Shown here piece by piece: positions 17,238 to 26,996 of a DNA stretch of 64,000 nt. Within the stretch, counting starts at the first letter, position 1; each line of letters opens with the position of its first letter. Source of the stretch: Cupriavidus neocaledonicus (GTDB taxonomy: Bacteria; Pseudomonadota; Gammaproteobacteria; Burkholderiales; Burkholderiaceae). The position numbers and the translations under genes are program-made. The DNA is taken from NCBI RefSeq assembly GCF_000372525.1, contig NZ_AQUR01000098.1:62001-126000 (forward strand), written 5' to 3'. Under the pieces are notes generated by a model. That model worked only from the letters and a program-made list of their open reading frames with translations, was not told the DNA's origin and searched no databases.

Positions 17238-18203
17238 TCAGACCAGGGCAGGCGGCGTTGAGGTGAATCCCTTCGAAAAGCTCTCGCGTAGATAGTCGAC
17301 GAAGACTTGCGAGACCCTCGATGCATGGGCGGAGTATGGCCGGATCGCATAGAGCCAATCACCGAAAGCCCCCGTTGCACGCCACTCGGGCAGCACCTCG
17401 ATAAGCCGGCCAGTGTCGAGTGCCGACTGGGCACTGAAATCCGGCAGCAGCGCAATGCCAAGCCCTTCGATGGCGGCGTCACGCAAGGCCTCGCTGTTGT
17501 TGACCGCCAGCGGTCCGTTGACCGCCACGGTCACCGGGTCGGCATGGGGGGAGGGTTCATCCGGGCCGGTCCGTACGAAGGTCCAGGTCGCGGTGCCATG
17601 CTGCCGGGGGTAATGCAGGCAGGCATGGTCAACGAGTGCCTCGGGGATTTCTGGCGTACCGTTGGCGCGCAGATAGGATCGGCTTGCCACCAGCACGATA
17701 CGCGTGGCAGACAGGGTCCAGGCGACATGGGTTTCCGGTGGCGCGGTCGTGTGGCGCACCGCGATGTCATAACCTTCCTGAGCCAGCGAACGCAGGCGGT
17801 CCGACATATCCAGTTCGATCTGGATTTGCGGATACTGCCGCAGAAATTCCGGTAGCCGCGGCACCAACTGTTGCCTGGAAAACGCAACCGGCGCGGTCAC
17901 TCTCAAAAGTCCGCGCGGAGCTCCGGCGAGGTCTCGCACGTTGGCAAAGCCAGCGGAGATCTGCTCGAACGCACCGCGCATCGAATCCACCAGTTGCCTG
18001 CCTGCATCGGTCAGCGTGGCGCTGCGTGTCGTGCGCTGAACCAGCATGATGCCTGCCGACCTTTCCAGGTCAGCAATATGCTGGCTCATGGACGCCTTGC
18101 TCACACCAAGGCGGGCCGCCGCCTTGCTGAAACTACCTTGTTGATGCAACACCATGAGCCAATGCAGGTGTTCCCAAAGGCCCTCTACATCACCCTGCCG
18201 CAT
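17238..18203 (-). CDS. LysR-family transcriptional regulator
   Basis: 321-residue LysR protein: HTH at about 9-68 (LHWLMVLHQQGSFSKAAARLGVSKASMSQHIADLE) with the RTTRSATLTDAG wing, then the effector domain from about residue 95. The ATG at 18203 is chosen over 18236 because GGGAG sits 8-9 nt upstream. It is divergent from the mmsA-type gene (18385) and transcribed toward the dehydrogenase operon (156-bp AT-rich gap at 17082-17237). Either is a plausible target. Confidence 0.9.
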   Translation of the reverse strand: MRQGDVEGLWEHLHWLMVLHQQGSFSKAAARLGVSKASMSQHIADLERSAGIMLVQRTTRSATLTDAGRQLVDSMRGAFEQISAGFANVRDLAGAPRGLLRVTAPVAFSRQQLVPRLPEFLRQYPQIQIELDMSDRLRSLAQEGYDIAVRHTTAPPETHVAWTLSATRIVLVASRSYLRANGTPEIPEALVDHACLHYPRQHGTATWTFVRTGPDEPSPHADPVTVAVNGPLAVNNSEALRDAAIEGLGIALLPDFSAQSALDTGRLIEVLPEWRATGAFGDWLYAIRPYSAHASRVSQVFVDYLRESFSKGFTSTPPALV

Positions 18204-18384
18204 AGTTGCTCCCTGTCCAGGCCATCCCGGCCTCATATTTCACAGCTATAACATGGGCGTAGGCAAATTTCCTGAACAGTGAGTTTGGGCCCGGGCCGCT
18301 ACCCGGGCCAGATCCTGCTACCTACACTGCGGTCATCCTTCAACGCGGTGGATTTCGACCCACCCACGACGCCAGGAGATCCTT

Positions 18385-19899
18385 GTGACCGCTCCCTACA
18401 ACTCATCCGCGGAAGTTATGCACTTTGTAGCCGGAGCGCCCTATGCCGGTGCCGGCACGCGCTCGCAGGCTGTGTTCAATCCCGCCACGGGCGCGGTCGC
18501 GCGCAGCGTTCGACTGGGCAGCCCTGGGGACGTGGATGCCGCCGTCGCCAGCGCGCTTGCCGCGTTCTCGAAGTGGGCTGACACGCCGCCGATCCGCCGC
18601 GCCCGCGTAATGCTGAAGTTCCTGGAGCTCATGAACCGTCACAAGGACGAACTGGCCGCCATCATCACCGCCGAGCACGGCAAGGTCTTCAGTGATGCCC
18701 AGGGTGAAGTCAGCCGTGGCATCGACATCATCGAGTTTGCCTGCGGCATCCCGCAGCTACTCAAAGGCGATTACACGGATCAGGTCTCGACCGGCATGGA
18801 CAACTGGACGCTGCGCCAGCCGCTCGGCGTCGTCGCGGGAATCACGCCGTTCAACTTCCCATGCATGGTGCCGTGCTGGATGTTTCCGGTGGCCATCGCG
18901 GCGGGCAACTGCTTCGTGCTCAAGCCCAGCGAACGCGATCCGTCGGCATCGCTATTCATGGCCAGGCTGCTGCAGCAGGCGGGGCTATCCGATGGCGTGT
19001 TCAACGTGATCCAGGGCGACAAGGTCGTGGTCGACGCCCTGCTGCATCACGCCGACGTCAGGGCCGTCAGCTTCGTCGGCTCGACGCCGATCGCCAACTA
19101 TATCTACGAGACCGGCGCCAAGCTCGGCAAGCGCGTACAGGCGCTGGGCGGCGCGAAGAACCATATGGTGGTGATGCCCGATGCGGACCTCGATCAAGCC
19201 GTGGATGGCCTGATCGGTGCCGCCTTTGGATCGGCCGGCGAGCGCTGCATGGCAATTTCCGTCGCTGTCCTGGTGGGTGACATCGCCGACAAGATCATGC
19301 CGAAGCTCGCGGCACGTACGCGCGAGCTGGTCATCAGGAACGGCATGGATCCTGATGCCGAGATGGGTCCGGTGATCACGGGCCAGGCGCTCGAGCGCAT
19401 CGAGAACTACGTCGCGCTCGGGGTCGATGAAGGGGCCCGGCTGGTAGTCGATGGCCGCAACTGCAAGGTGACGGGACACGAGCAAGGCTTCTTCACAGGC
19501 GGCACCTTGTTCGATAACGTGTCCCCCGACATGCGAATCTACAAGGAAGAGATCTTCGGCCCGGTGCTGTCATGCGTGCGCGTGGACGACTTCGCCCAGG
19601 CGGTCAAGCTGGTCAATGCGCATGAATTCGGCAATGGCGTCGCCTGCTACACGCGCGACGGCCAGGTGGCCCGCGAGTTCGCACGCCGAATCGAGGTCGG
19701 CATGGTAGGCATCAACGTGCCGATCCCGGTGCCGATGGCCTGGCACGGTTTTGGCGGATGGAAGCGTTCGCTGTTCGGTGACATGCACGCGTACGGCGAG
19801 GAAGGCGTGCGTTTCTACACGCGCCAGAAGAGCGTGATGCAGCGATGGCCTGCTGATATGTCACGCGGCGCCGAATTTGCAATGCCGACGGCGAAGTGA
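18385..19899 (+). CDS. mmsA: CoA-acylating methylmalonate-semialdehyde dehydrogenase (MmsA type)
   Basis: 504-residue aldehyde dehydrogenase of the MmsA branch, which oxidises (methyl)malonate semialdehyde with CoA and NAD to propionyl- or acetyl-Co[41 protein letters not shown] (family-specific GAKNH in place of the usual ELGGK) and the catalytic [11 protein letters not shown] are present. The GTG at 18385 follows AGGAG at 18374-18378. No other valine-degradation genes are nearby. It is divergent from a LysR gene next to the complex II-like operon, so it may serve that pathway. The 3' end stops 11 bp before an IS30 remnant but the protein looks complete. Confidence 0.9.
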   Translation: MTAPYNSSAEVMHFVAGAPYAGAGTRSQAVFNPATGAVARSVRLGSPGDVDAAVASALAAFSKWADTPPIRRARVMLKFLELMNRHKDELAAIITAEHGKVFSDAQGEVSRGIDIIEFACGIPQLLKGDYTDQVSTGMDNWTLRQPLGVVAGITPFNFPCMVPCWMFPVAIAAGNCFVLKPSERDPSASLFMARLLQQAGLSDGVFNVIQGDKVVVDALLHHADVRAVSFVGSTPIANYIYETGAKLGKRVQALGGAKNHMVVMPDADLDQAVDGLIGAAFGSAGERCMAISVAVLVGDIADKIMPKLAARTRELVIRNGMDPDAEMGPVITGQALERIENYVALGVDEGARLVVDGRNCKVTGHEQGFFTGGTLFDNVSPDMRIYKEEIFGPVLSCVRVDDFAQAVKLVNAHEFGNGVACYTRDGQVAREFARRIEVGMVGINVPIPVPMAWHGFGGWKRSLFGDMHAYGEEGVRFYTRQKSVMQRWPADMSRGAEFAMPTAK

Positions 19900-19910
19900 A
19901 AAAGCATTAA

Positions 19911-20026
19911 CGCCTTGCGCGGGCGTTCGTTGAGCCGCCTGGCAATGGCGTTGAACTCGGCTTGCGAATAGACCGAGAGATCGGTTCCTTTCTGGAAGTA
20001 CTGCTTCAAATGGCCGGAACGCTAGA
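19911..20026 (-). mobile_element. IS30-family transposase C-terminal remnant
   Basis: Translation of the minus strand gives KQYFQKGTDLSVYSQ followed by FNAIARRLNERPRKA, the well-known C-terminal end of IS30 transposases (QYFPKGTDLS...LNxRPRK). Homology stops abruptly after RPRKA at about 19911, 11 bp from the mmsA stop, and before KQYF at about 20026. The rest of the element is gone, so this is a dead fragment marking an old insertion and deletion between the mmsA region and the gallate cluster. Confidence 0.75.
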
Positions 20027-20813
20027 CCTAGTTCGTGAGGCTGGTGAAGATTGCCAGTAAGGACTGCCAGGCTTAGTCAACGCCAAAGCCATCTATCGAC
20101 GCGCGATCGACCCAGAGCAAGCGACCGCGAAGGTGGGCCATGGTGGGCTGCCGTCGCCGCTGAGGCGAATCAAGTCGTCAGCGCGGAGGAAGCCGCCACG
20201 GCCGCCGCCGATGGCCGCTAAGGGCTGGGCAGGACCGTTTCCATTGTCGGGCGGGCATCCGACCGAGATCGGCCATTTACAGACGTCGACACCGTGTTTA
20301 CCACGGACGTCCGAAGGTCGGTTGGGCTCCTATAAGGGGATTTACGGGCGTGCAGTCGGTCGATTGTCACCTGCCCGGCCAGTCGGAACGGGCGGCCCAC
20401 TGGCCGTCGTGGCCGCCCGCCGCGCCGTGCTGGCCAGCACCGGAAGACACGCTGCTCGACGAATCTGACCTCCAGCGATAAATGCTGATCACGCGCGATT
20501 CACACGAGGGCATCGCAGCATCCTCCGAGCGGCGCCCGCCGGCCTATACCGGCGTTTGAACCGTACTGCCAGCGGCTGGCGCGCCAGCGCCGCTGCCTTT
20601 CTCCGTCGGCAACGGCGCGTTATCGGACCATATTTTCTTCCCCGTGCGGAGCTGAAGGCACTGCCGGCCACGGCAGCTAACCACCCGCATTCTTCCAGCC
20701 TGCGTTACAAGACTAAGTTAATGGGCAAAACTACGAACGCGCCTTGTCGCAGCCAGCGCTGCCTGAACTGACGTAGTGTGGGCAGTTGGAGCTCCCCGTG
20801 TGTCGCGACGAGG
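20027..20813. other. Intergenic scar region, no intact gene recognised
   Basis: About 790 bp with short open frames on both strands, none with a recognisable product or good ribosome site. A CGCCGG-CCTATA-CCGGCG hairpin followed by TTT lies at 20537-20557. With the adjacent IS30 fragment, this looks like decayed DNA left by mobile-element activity. Confidence 0.6.
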
Positions 20814-21905
20814 TCAGAAGACGTGTTTGACGCCTAGCATCGCGCCAAGCTGGGTGCCACCCGCTACCGGGCTGGCACCGGTCGATGCGCTATCTACCGA
20901 GAGGGCGAGCTTGCCAGCATTGTCGATGTAGCCGAACGTCGAGTACACCGAGGTCCGCTTCGAGAATGCGTAGCTGGCGCGTACGGCGCCGAGCCATGCA
21001 CGGTCGGAACTGTGGCGGTAGTCAAGGTAGAACGCTTCGCCTGATAGCGTTACCTGTGGGGTGATGTCGTAGGCGACGCCTGCGTAATACATGTTGCTGC
21101 GCGGTGTGGCCAGTGCCCCGTTGCGGCGCGCCAGCCAGCCGGCTCCGATCTTGGCGTGGCCTACGAGCGCATAGCCGCCCACCGTGGCACGATCGTCCTT
21201 GAGCTCGCTCGATGTCAGGCCGGCGAACGCGCCAGGGCCGCCGCGCAGCGAGTCATAGGCAGCGAGCACGCCCCACCAGTTTGTTTCGTACCCGAGCATT
21301 GCCGACCATTCGCGGCAGGTGGTCATGTTGCCGGCGGTCTCGCCTGCGCAGTTCGTGCCGGATGGGCTGGGCCCCGCATTGACCGAATCGCGGCCGAAGC
21401 TGTAGGTGGCGCCTACCGTGAAGCCGCCGAACTTGGCCTTGTAGGCGATGGCGTTGTCCGCGCGGGCGTTGGGCAGGTAGTTGTCCAGAGAGCTGGAACC
21501 ATAGGCGTTCGGGCCCAGGATATCGGTATCGAGCATTGCCCAGAACAGCATCGTGTACTGCCGGCCGAGGCTGACCTGCCCCCAGTTGCCGCTCAGTCCC
21601 ACCCACGCTTGCCGGCCAAACAGGCGGCCGCCCTGGTTGGTGACGCCGGAATCGGGAGCAAAGCCGGATTCCAGCACGAAGTTGGCCTTCATGCCGCCGC
21701 CAATGTCCTCGGTGCCGCGCAGGCCCCAGCGCGATGGCACGGTGCCGCTCAGGTTGGCCATCTTCACCACCGAATTGCTGGCGGTGCCGACGTGGTTCAG
21801 GTACTCGATGCCCGTGTCGATGACGCCGTAGAGCGTCACGGCTTGAGCCTGCGCCAGGGCGGGCAGCCCGAGCGCGATCGAAAACGCCAGGTGGCGCAGT
21901 TTCAT
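20814..21905 (-). CDS. Gram-negative porin (Burkholderiales type)
   Basis: 363-residue outer-membrane general porin. The signal peptide is MKLRHLAFSIALGLPALAQA, then QAVTLYGVIDTGIEYL (the standard first strand of betaproteobacterial porins), SRWGLRGTEDIGGG, GRQAWVGLSGNWGQVSLGRQ, and a C-terminal aromatic ending KHVF needed for BAM assembly. It is the last gene after galD and ligJ on the minus strand (55-bp gap from ligJ), so it may be induced with them and admit gallate or related aromatics. That substrate link is inferred from position. Confidence 0.93.
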   Translation of the reverse strand: MKLRHLAFSIALGLPALAQAQAVTLYGVIDTGIEYLNHVGTASNSVVKMANLSGTVPSRWGLRGTEDIGGGMKANFVLESGFAPDSGVTNQGGRLFGRQAWVGLSGNWGQVSLGRQYTMLFWAMLDTDILGPNAYGSSSLDNYLPNARADNAIAYKAKFGGFTVGATYSFGRDSVNAGPSPSGTNCAGETAGNMTTCREWSAMLGYETNWWGVLAAYDSLRGGPGAFAGLTSSELKDDRATVGGYALVGHAKIGAGWLARRNGALATPRSNMYYAGVAYDITPQVTLSGEAFYLDYRHSSDRAWLGAVRASYAFSKRTSVYSTFGYIDNAGKLALSVDSASTGASPVAGGTQLGAMLGVKHVF

Positions 21906-21960
21906 CGTTTTCTCCTCCGTTGATATTCTTGTTCGGTCTGTGCCGCGCGATTGGATCCGC

Positions 21961-22986
21961 CTACATACCGCGCAACTTCAGCCGCGCATCCAGGCGCGTG
22001 TAGACGCGACGTGCGTTGCCTTCATAGATCAGGTGCCGCTCCTGGGCCGACAACGCAGCCTCGTCGATATAGCGGCGGGTGTCGTCGTAGTAATGTCCGG
22101 TCTCGGGGTCGATGCCACGCACCGCGCCGATCATTTCCGAGGCAAACAGCACGTTTTCCACGGGAATCACGCGGGTCAGCAGGTCGATGCCGGGCTGGTG
22201 ATAGACGCAGGTATCGAAGAACACGTTGTTCAGCAGATGCTCCTGCAACGGCGGCAGCTTCATTTCCTGCGCCAGGCCACGGAAGCGGCCCCAGTGGTAG
22301 GGCACGGCGCCGCCGCCATGGGGAATCACGAACTTCAGCGTGGGAAAGCGCCGGAACAGGTTACTGGTCAGCATCTGCATGAAAGCCGTGGTGTCGGCGT
22401 TCAGGTAGTGGGCACCGGTGGTGTGGAAGCAGGCGTTGCAACTGGTGCTGACGTGGATCATCGCCGGCACGTCGAGCTCCACCATCTTTTCGTAGATCGG
22501 GAACCAGTAGGGGTCGGACAGCGGCGGCGAAGTCCAGTGGCCGCCAGAGGGATCAGGATTCAGGTTCACACCGACAAAGCCGTACTCGAGCACGCAGCGT
22601 TCCAGCTCGGCCACGCAACTCCGCGTATCCACGCCCGGCGACTGGGGCAGCATGGCGGCACCCACGAAGTGATCGGGGAACAGTTCGCTGACACGATGGC
22701 AAAGCATGTTGCAAATCGCGGCCCACGTGGCGCTGGTCTCGAAGTTGCCGATGTGGTGCGCCATGAACGAGGCGCGCGGCGAGAAAATCGTCAGGTCGGC
22801 GCCGCGCTCGCGCATCAGGCGCAACTGGTTGCCTTCGATGGCTTCTCGCAGTTCGTCGTCGCTGATGTGCAGGTCGCTGACGGACGGCGCCTGCTCTGGT
22901 GCGGTGAGCCCGGCAATCTGGCGCTTGCGCCAAACTTCCAGTGCGTTCGGGGCGGTGGTGAAATGCCCGTGGCAATCAATGATCAT
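21961..22986 (-). CDS. ligJ: 4-oxalomesaconate hydratase, LigJ (amidohydrolase type)
   Basis: 341-residue member of the amidohydrolase superfamily closely resembling LigJ of Sphingobium SYK-6 over its whole length as I recall it. Shared segments include MIIDCHGHF (metal-binding HxH), RERGADLTIFSPRAS, CNMLCHRVSELFP, ELERCVLEYGFVGVNLNPDPSGG, IPHGGGAVPYHWGRFRG and FASEMIGAVRGIDPETGHYYDDT. LigJ hydrates 4-oxalomesaconate to 4-carboxy-4-hydroxy-2-oxoadipate in gallate/protocatechuate 4,5-cleavage. It is 11 bp downstream of galD and upstream of a porin. The same cluster also has the unrelated hydratase GalB. Confidence 0.92.
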   Translation of the reverse strand: MIIDCHGHFTTAPNALEVWRKRQIAGLTAPEQAPSVSDLHISDDELREAIEGNQLRLMRERGADLTIFSPRASFMAHHIGNFETSATWAAICNMLCHRVSELFPDHFVGAAMLPQSPGVDTRSCVAELERCVLEYGFVGVNLNPDPSGGHWTSPPLSDPYWFPIYEKMVELDVPAMIHVSTSCNACFHTTGAHYLNADTTAFMQMLTSNLFRRFPTLKFVIPHGGGAVPYHWGRFRGLAQEMKLPPLQEHLLNNVFFDTCVYHQPGIDLLTRVIPVENVLFASEMIGAVRGIDPETGHYYDDTRRYIDEAALSAQERHLIYEGNARRVYTRLDARLKLRGM

Positions 22987-22997
22987 AAACAGAGAGC

Positions 22998-24131
22998 TCA
23001 GAGTAGCCAGGCGCTGGCCGGGACCAGTACCTCGCCGCGCATGATGGGACGCGCCGTACGGATCAGCGCGCTGCGAAGTATCGTGCCGGGGTCGGCGGGA
23101 TGGGTTTCAAGTTCCACTGCGAAGTCGCCGGTGGGATGTTCGACGTTGATGGCGTGGACCGGGCCTGCGCCGACTACGGCCACCCCTTCCGCGACCGTGC
23201 CGGGAAGCACGCACGCCGTGCCCACCGTAATGGCAGCCAGTACTCCAATGGCGTCATGACAGACGCGCGGGATGAAGCAACGCGTGGCAATGCTTCCGCC
23301 GGTGCGCGGCGCTGCGATCAGGCACATCTTGGGATAGCTTTTCTGCGCCACATTGCCCAGACCCATCATCTCGCCGGCAACTAGCCGCAAGGCTTCGATG
23401 CGCTGCTTGAGCGGGGTGTCGGAATTCAGATCGGCGACGGATTCTCTGGCCGTGCGATTTAGGTCTGCCGCGCGCATCAGCACCATGGGCATGCCGTTGT
23501 CGATCAGCGTGGCATGGATAGAGAGCGGCTTTCCGGCTACTGGGTCAGTGATCGTGAGCCGGTCCGTGGCATTGCCCGTCGGCAGCAGCGCGCTACACAC
23601 AGAGCCGGCTGTGTCGAGAAAGGCGATCACGATGGGTGAGGCGGTACCCGGTACGCCATCAATGCGGGCATCGCCGCAGAAGCGCGGAACTCCTTGCGGA
23701 GTCTGCATCGTGACGTCGCACAGCATGCCCGTGTTGCGTGTCAGCACGCGCGCACGGGTGAAATCTCCTTGCGGTGCCACCAGCCCGCGCTCGATGGCGT
23801 ACGGCAGTACCGCGGCGAGCATGTTGCCGCAGTTTGGCGTGGTGTCCACGGTGTCCGCGTTGGGCTGCAATTGCGCGAACGTAAAGTCGAGATCGGCCTG
23901 CCCCGGCTTGCCGGGCGCCACAATGCCGGCCTTGCTGGTTAGCGGGTGCGCGCCGCCGAGTCCATCGATCTGGCGCGGGTCGGGGCTCCCCATGGCCGCC
24001 AGCAGCACGCGGTCGCGTGCAGCGGTTTCCGCGGGAAGGTCGCTGGCCAGGAAGAACGGCCCACGCGACGTACCGCCCCGCATCAGGGTGCAAGGAATCG
24101 CGCGCAGATCGGAATTAAGGCATGGCGTCAT
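22998..24131 (-). CDS. galD: 4-oxalomesaconate tautomerase GalD (PrpF family)
   Basis: 377-residue PrpF-type isomerase of the diaminopimelate-epimerase fold. IPCTLMRGGTSRGPFF is the PrpF/GalD N-terminal signature, and TPNCGNML (about 97-104) carries the conserved Cys region. GalD converts the keto form of 4-oxalomesaconate made after gallate ring opening to the enol/isomer used by the hydratase. It is the first gene of the minus-strand arm (galD-ligJ-porin), divergent from the LysR regulator at 24267 across a 135-bp promoter region. Confidence 0.9.
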   Translation of the reverse strand: MTPCLNSDLRAIPCTLMRGGTSRGPFFLASDLPAETAARDRVLLAAMGSPDPRQIDGLGGAHPLTSKAGIVAPGKPGQADLDFTFAQLQPNADTVDTTPNCGNMLAAVLPYAIERGLVAPQGDFTRARVLTRNTGMLCDVTMQTPQGVPRFCGDARIDGVPGTASPIVIAFLDTAGSVCSALLPTGNATDRLTITDPVAGKPLSIHATLIDNGMPMVLMRAADLNRTARESVADLNSDTPLKQRIEALRLVAGEMMGLGNVAQKSYPKMCLIAAPRTGGSIATRCFIPRVCHDAIGVLAAITVGTACVLPGTVAEGVAVVGAGPVHAINVEHPTGDFAVELETHPADPGTILRSALIRTARPIMRGEVLVPASAWLL

Positions 24132-24266
24132 GGCGGGCTCGGCATTGGTCGGGTGCCCGCAGTATCCGCGCCCGATACAAGTCCTTGGTTGCGATGTCGC
24201 ACGGCAATTGTTCTAATCTGCTTATCGCCCGTAGGCGCCCCGCCACACCGATACGACAATAGCGAT

Positions 24267-25484
24267 ATGGAGACCGTCAGCCTGCATCACCTGCACGTAT
24301 TTGCCGGCGTGGCCGCGGCCGGGGGCGTGCGCCGTTCGTCCGAAACGCTGCACCGTGCTTCGTCGGCCATTGCGCGGTCGGTTGGGGCGCTAGAACAGAC
24401 GCTCGGTGTGGCGCTGTTCGAGCGCAAGGGTCGGGGCATGTTGCTGACCCGCGCCGGCGAGATCGTGCTGGAACGCGCGCGCCATATCGAAGCGGCGTTG
24501 CGTGAGGTGCGCGACGAAGCGGTGCGTCTGCGCACCCGGCCCGGCGTCACCGTAGCCAGTCTTGAAGCCCTGCACAACGAGCGCCGGCTGGAGGTGGCAG
24601 TGATGCTGGCCGAGGTACACCATATGCCTAGCGTGGCCGCGTCGGTGGGTGTTTCGCAATCGGCGGTGAGCCAAGCCATCGCTCGGCTGGAGGATGCGTT
24701 GGGCCAGCCCGTCTTCACGCGGACGGCGCGCGGCATGGTGCCCACCGATGCCGGCAGCCGATGGGTGGTGCGCTTCGAGCGCGCGCTGGCCGAACTGCGC
24801 CACATCCGGGCCGATATCGCCGCGCTGCAAGGAGTGCTGGAAGGTGCCGTGACCATCGGCGCGCTGCCGCTTGGCCGCACGCTTTTGCTGCCCATGGCCA
24901 TCGCCGACGTCCATCACCGGCACCCGCGACTGCGTTTCCGCTCGCTGGAAAGCCCTTACGAGGAACTCACCGGGGGCCTGCTGAGCGGGCGCATCGATTT
25001 CATCCTGGGCGCACTTCGGCCGCATCCGTCGCAGGGGCTAGCCACCGAAATTCTGTTCGACGACCGCATCGCACTTATTGTCCGGGCTTCGCACCCGCTG
25101 GCCCGCCGCAAACAGGTGACGCTGGCCGACCTTGAGCCCTATCCCTGGGTGCTGTCGCGCGCCGCATCGCCGTCGCGGCAGGCGCTGGATGGCGTATTCC
25201 GATCGCGTGGGCTGGCGCTGCCGCAACCGCTGGTGGAAACGGGTGACCTGGCTCTGGTGCGCGGCTTGCTGCTGCAGGGCGATCTGGTCACCGCACTGTC
25301 GGCGCACCAGTTGCACCACGAAATCGAGGCCGGCTGGCTGGTCGAACTGGACCTGCCGCTGTCCGACACCGCGCGCAGTATCGGCATCACCACGCGCGCA
25401 GGGGCACGCCTGTCTCCGGGCGCCGATGCCCTGATCGCCGCGCTGCGGCAGGCCAGCCAATCTATGGAAACCCGGGTGCGATAA
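24267..25484 (+). CDS. galR: LysR-family regulator of the gallate cluster with tandem HTH domains (GalR-like)
   Basis: 405 residues, about 100 longer than usual. There are two LysR-type HTH units: residues about 5-62 (LHHLHVFAGVAAAGGVRRSSETL... EQTLGVALFERKGRGMLLTRAG) and about 107-163 (VAVMLAEVHHMPSVAASVGVSQ... LEDALGQPVFTRTARGMVPTDAG). A normal effector domain starts near 190. The open frame extends upstream to 23946, but the ATG at 24267 starts directly before HTH 1. It sits at the divergent promoter of the gallate genes and is the obvious regulator. TTATCG elements occur at 24222 (+) and near 25602 (complement) ahead of both arms; whether they are its sites is untested. Confidence 0.85.
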   Translation: METVSLHHLHVFAGVAAAGGVRRSSETLHRASSAIARSVGALEQTLGVALFERKGRGMLLTRAGEIVLERARHIEAALREVRDEAVRLRTRPGVTVASLEALHNERRLEVAVMLAEVHHMPSVAASVGVSQSAVSQAIARLEDALGQPVFTRTARGMVPTDAGSRWVVRFERALAELRHIRADIAALQGVLEGAVTIGALPLGRTLLLPMAIADVHHRHPRLRFRSLESPYEELTGGLLSGRIDFILGALRPHPSQGLATEILFDDRIALIVRASHPLARRKQVTLADLEPYPWVLSRAASPSRQALDGVFRSRGLALPQPLVETGDLALVRGLLLQGDLVTALSAHQLHHEIEAGWLVELDLPLSDTARSIGITTRAGARLSPGADALIAALRQASQSMETRVR

Positions 25485-25656
25485 GTAAATGGCAACGCGG
25501 GCCGCCCCACAAAGCAATACTGCAGACCTAGCCCGGACGTAGACTGCCGTTGCCGTACACAGGGTGTGCGCGGCCATCCGCCCATGCGGCGATTAGCTTA
25601 CCGATAACAAGATTCCGCCGCAGCATGCTCGGCGGGACTATGCCAGGAGACGGCAC

Positions 25657-26985
25657 ATGACCACCCAACGGCTCGATATCCGGGCCCAAATCAACGAACG
25701 AAAGATGACAGGCTACCAGTGGCTGCTGCTGGTACTGTGTTTCATGATCGTCGCCACCGATGGCATCGACGTGGCTATCATGGGCTTTCTGGCGCCGGGC
25801 ATCACCAAGGAGTGGGGTATTTCCAAGGCCGCCTTCGGCGTGGTGATGAGCGCCGCCCCGATCGGGCTGGCCCTCGGGGCGCTGTTAGTAGGTCCGATGT
25901 CCGACCGTTTTGGCCGCAAGAAGCTGTTGCTCGGCTCGGTCTTCCTGTTCGGCGTGTTCAACCTGCTGTGCGCGTTCGCCGAAAACACCACCCAGTTGTC
26001 GCTGCTGCGCTTTCTGACCGGCCTGGGATTGGGTGCGGCAATGCCCAGCACCACCACGCTATTGTCGGAGTATGTACCCGAACGCTCGCGCAGTATGCTG
26101 CTGGCCACGATGTTCACGGGCTTCAACCTCGGCTCGGCGTTGGTCGGCTTCGGTGCCGCTGCCATCCTGCCGGAGCACGGATGGCGCGCCGTGCTGATCG
26201 TTGGCGGAGCGATCCCGCTGGTCTGCCTGCCGCTGTACATCTTGCTGATTCCGGAATCGGCACGCTTCCTGGTGGCTCGCAATGCTTCGCCCGACCGCAT
26301 CGCCCGTACGCTGCGGCGCGTGGTGGGCAGCGAGATTGCAACAGGCACGACCTTTACGATCAGCGAGCCGGCCGTGCCGGGCAAGCAGCCAGTGCGCACG
26401 CTGCTGTCCACGGGCTATCGCGGCATGACGCTGGCGCTGTGGGCGACCTATTTCATGGGCTTGCTCGTGATCTACCTGCTCAGCGGCTGGCTGCCCACGC
26501 TGATTAAGGACGCCGGCCTGCCTATCGAACGCGCGGCCAACCTGACTGCACTGTTCCAGCTCGGCGGCACCGTTGGCGCGCTGGTGGTGGGATACTGCAT
26601 GGATCGCTTTGCGCCGCATCGCGTCATCGGTGTGGCGTATGTGACGGGCGCGGTATTTATCGTGCTGCTGGCTTCAGGCAGCGTGATGTCGTCGATGTTC
26701 GCAGCCTATGTGCTGTTGGCGGGCTTCTGCATGAGCGGTGCGCAGACCGGCCTGAACGCGTTCGCACCGCAGTGCTACCCGACGCTGGTGCGAGCCACCG
26801 GCGTGAGCTGGATGCTCGGCATCGGCCGATTCGGCAGCATCACGGGCTCGATGGCCGGTGGCCTGCTGCTTTCGATTGGCTGGAGCTTCAGCGCGGTGAT
26901 CGCCATCCTTGCCATCCCCGCGACCGTGGCAGCGATCTCCATTGTTTCGACAAAGCGTGCGCAGCTTCGCGCAGTCACAGCCTGA
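25657..26985 (+). CDS. galT: AAHS-family aromatic acid/H+ symporter, probable gallate transporter GalT
   Basis: 442-residue, 12-helix MFS carrier of the aromatic acid:H+ symporter branch (PcaK, BenK, GalT). DGIDVAIMGFLAPGI in helix 1 has the charged Asp typical of this branch, GPMSDRFGRKKLLL is the loop 2-3 MFS motif, and PESARFLVAR follows helix 6. The ATG at 25657 is preceded by CCAGGAGA. It is followed after 11 bp by galA, so gallate is the likely substrate. Confidence 0.88.
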   Translation: MTTQRLDIRAQINERKMTGYQWLLLVLCFMIVATDGIDVAIMGFLAPGITKEWGISKAAFGVVMSAAPIGLALGALLVGPMSDRFGRKKLLLGSVFLFGVFNLLCAFAENTTQLSLLRFLTGLGLGAAMPSTTTLLSEYVPERSRSMLLATMFTGFNLGSALVGFGAAAILPEHGWRAVLIVGGAIPLVCLPLYILLIPESARFLVARNASPDRIARTLRRVVGSEIATGTTFTISEPAVPGKQPVRTLLSTGYRGMTLALWATYFMGLLVIYLLSGWLPTLIKDAGLPIERAANLTALFQLGGTVGALVVGYCMDRFAPHRVIGVAYVTGAVFIVLLASGSVMSSMFAAYVLLAGFCMSGAQTGLNAFAPQCYPTLVRATGVSWMLGIGRFGSITGSMAGGLLLSIGWSFSAVIAILAIPATVAAISIVSTKRAQLRAVTA

Positions 26986-26996
26986 CGTACTGACTT

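Noticed and set aside
18385..19899. Assigning the mmsA gene to valine degradation
   Set aside because: No mmsB or acyl-CoA dehydrogenase genes are adjacent; its pathway is left open.
20133..20671. Short frames in the IS30 scar region
   Set aside because: No homology or start signals; treated as decayed DNA.
21940..23259. 439-codon plus-strand frame opposite ligJ
   Set aside because: Antisense shadow of LigJ, which has family-wide similarity.
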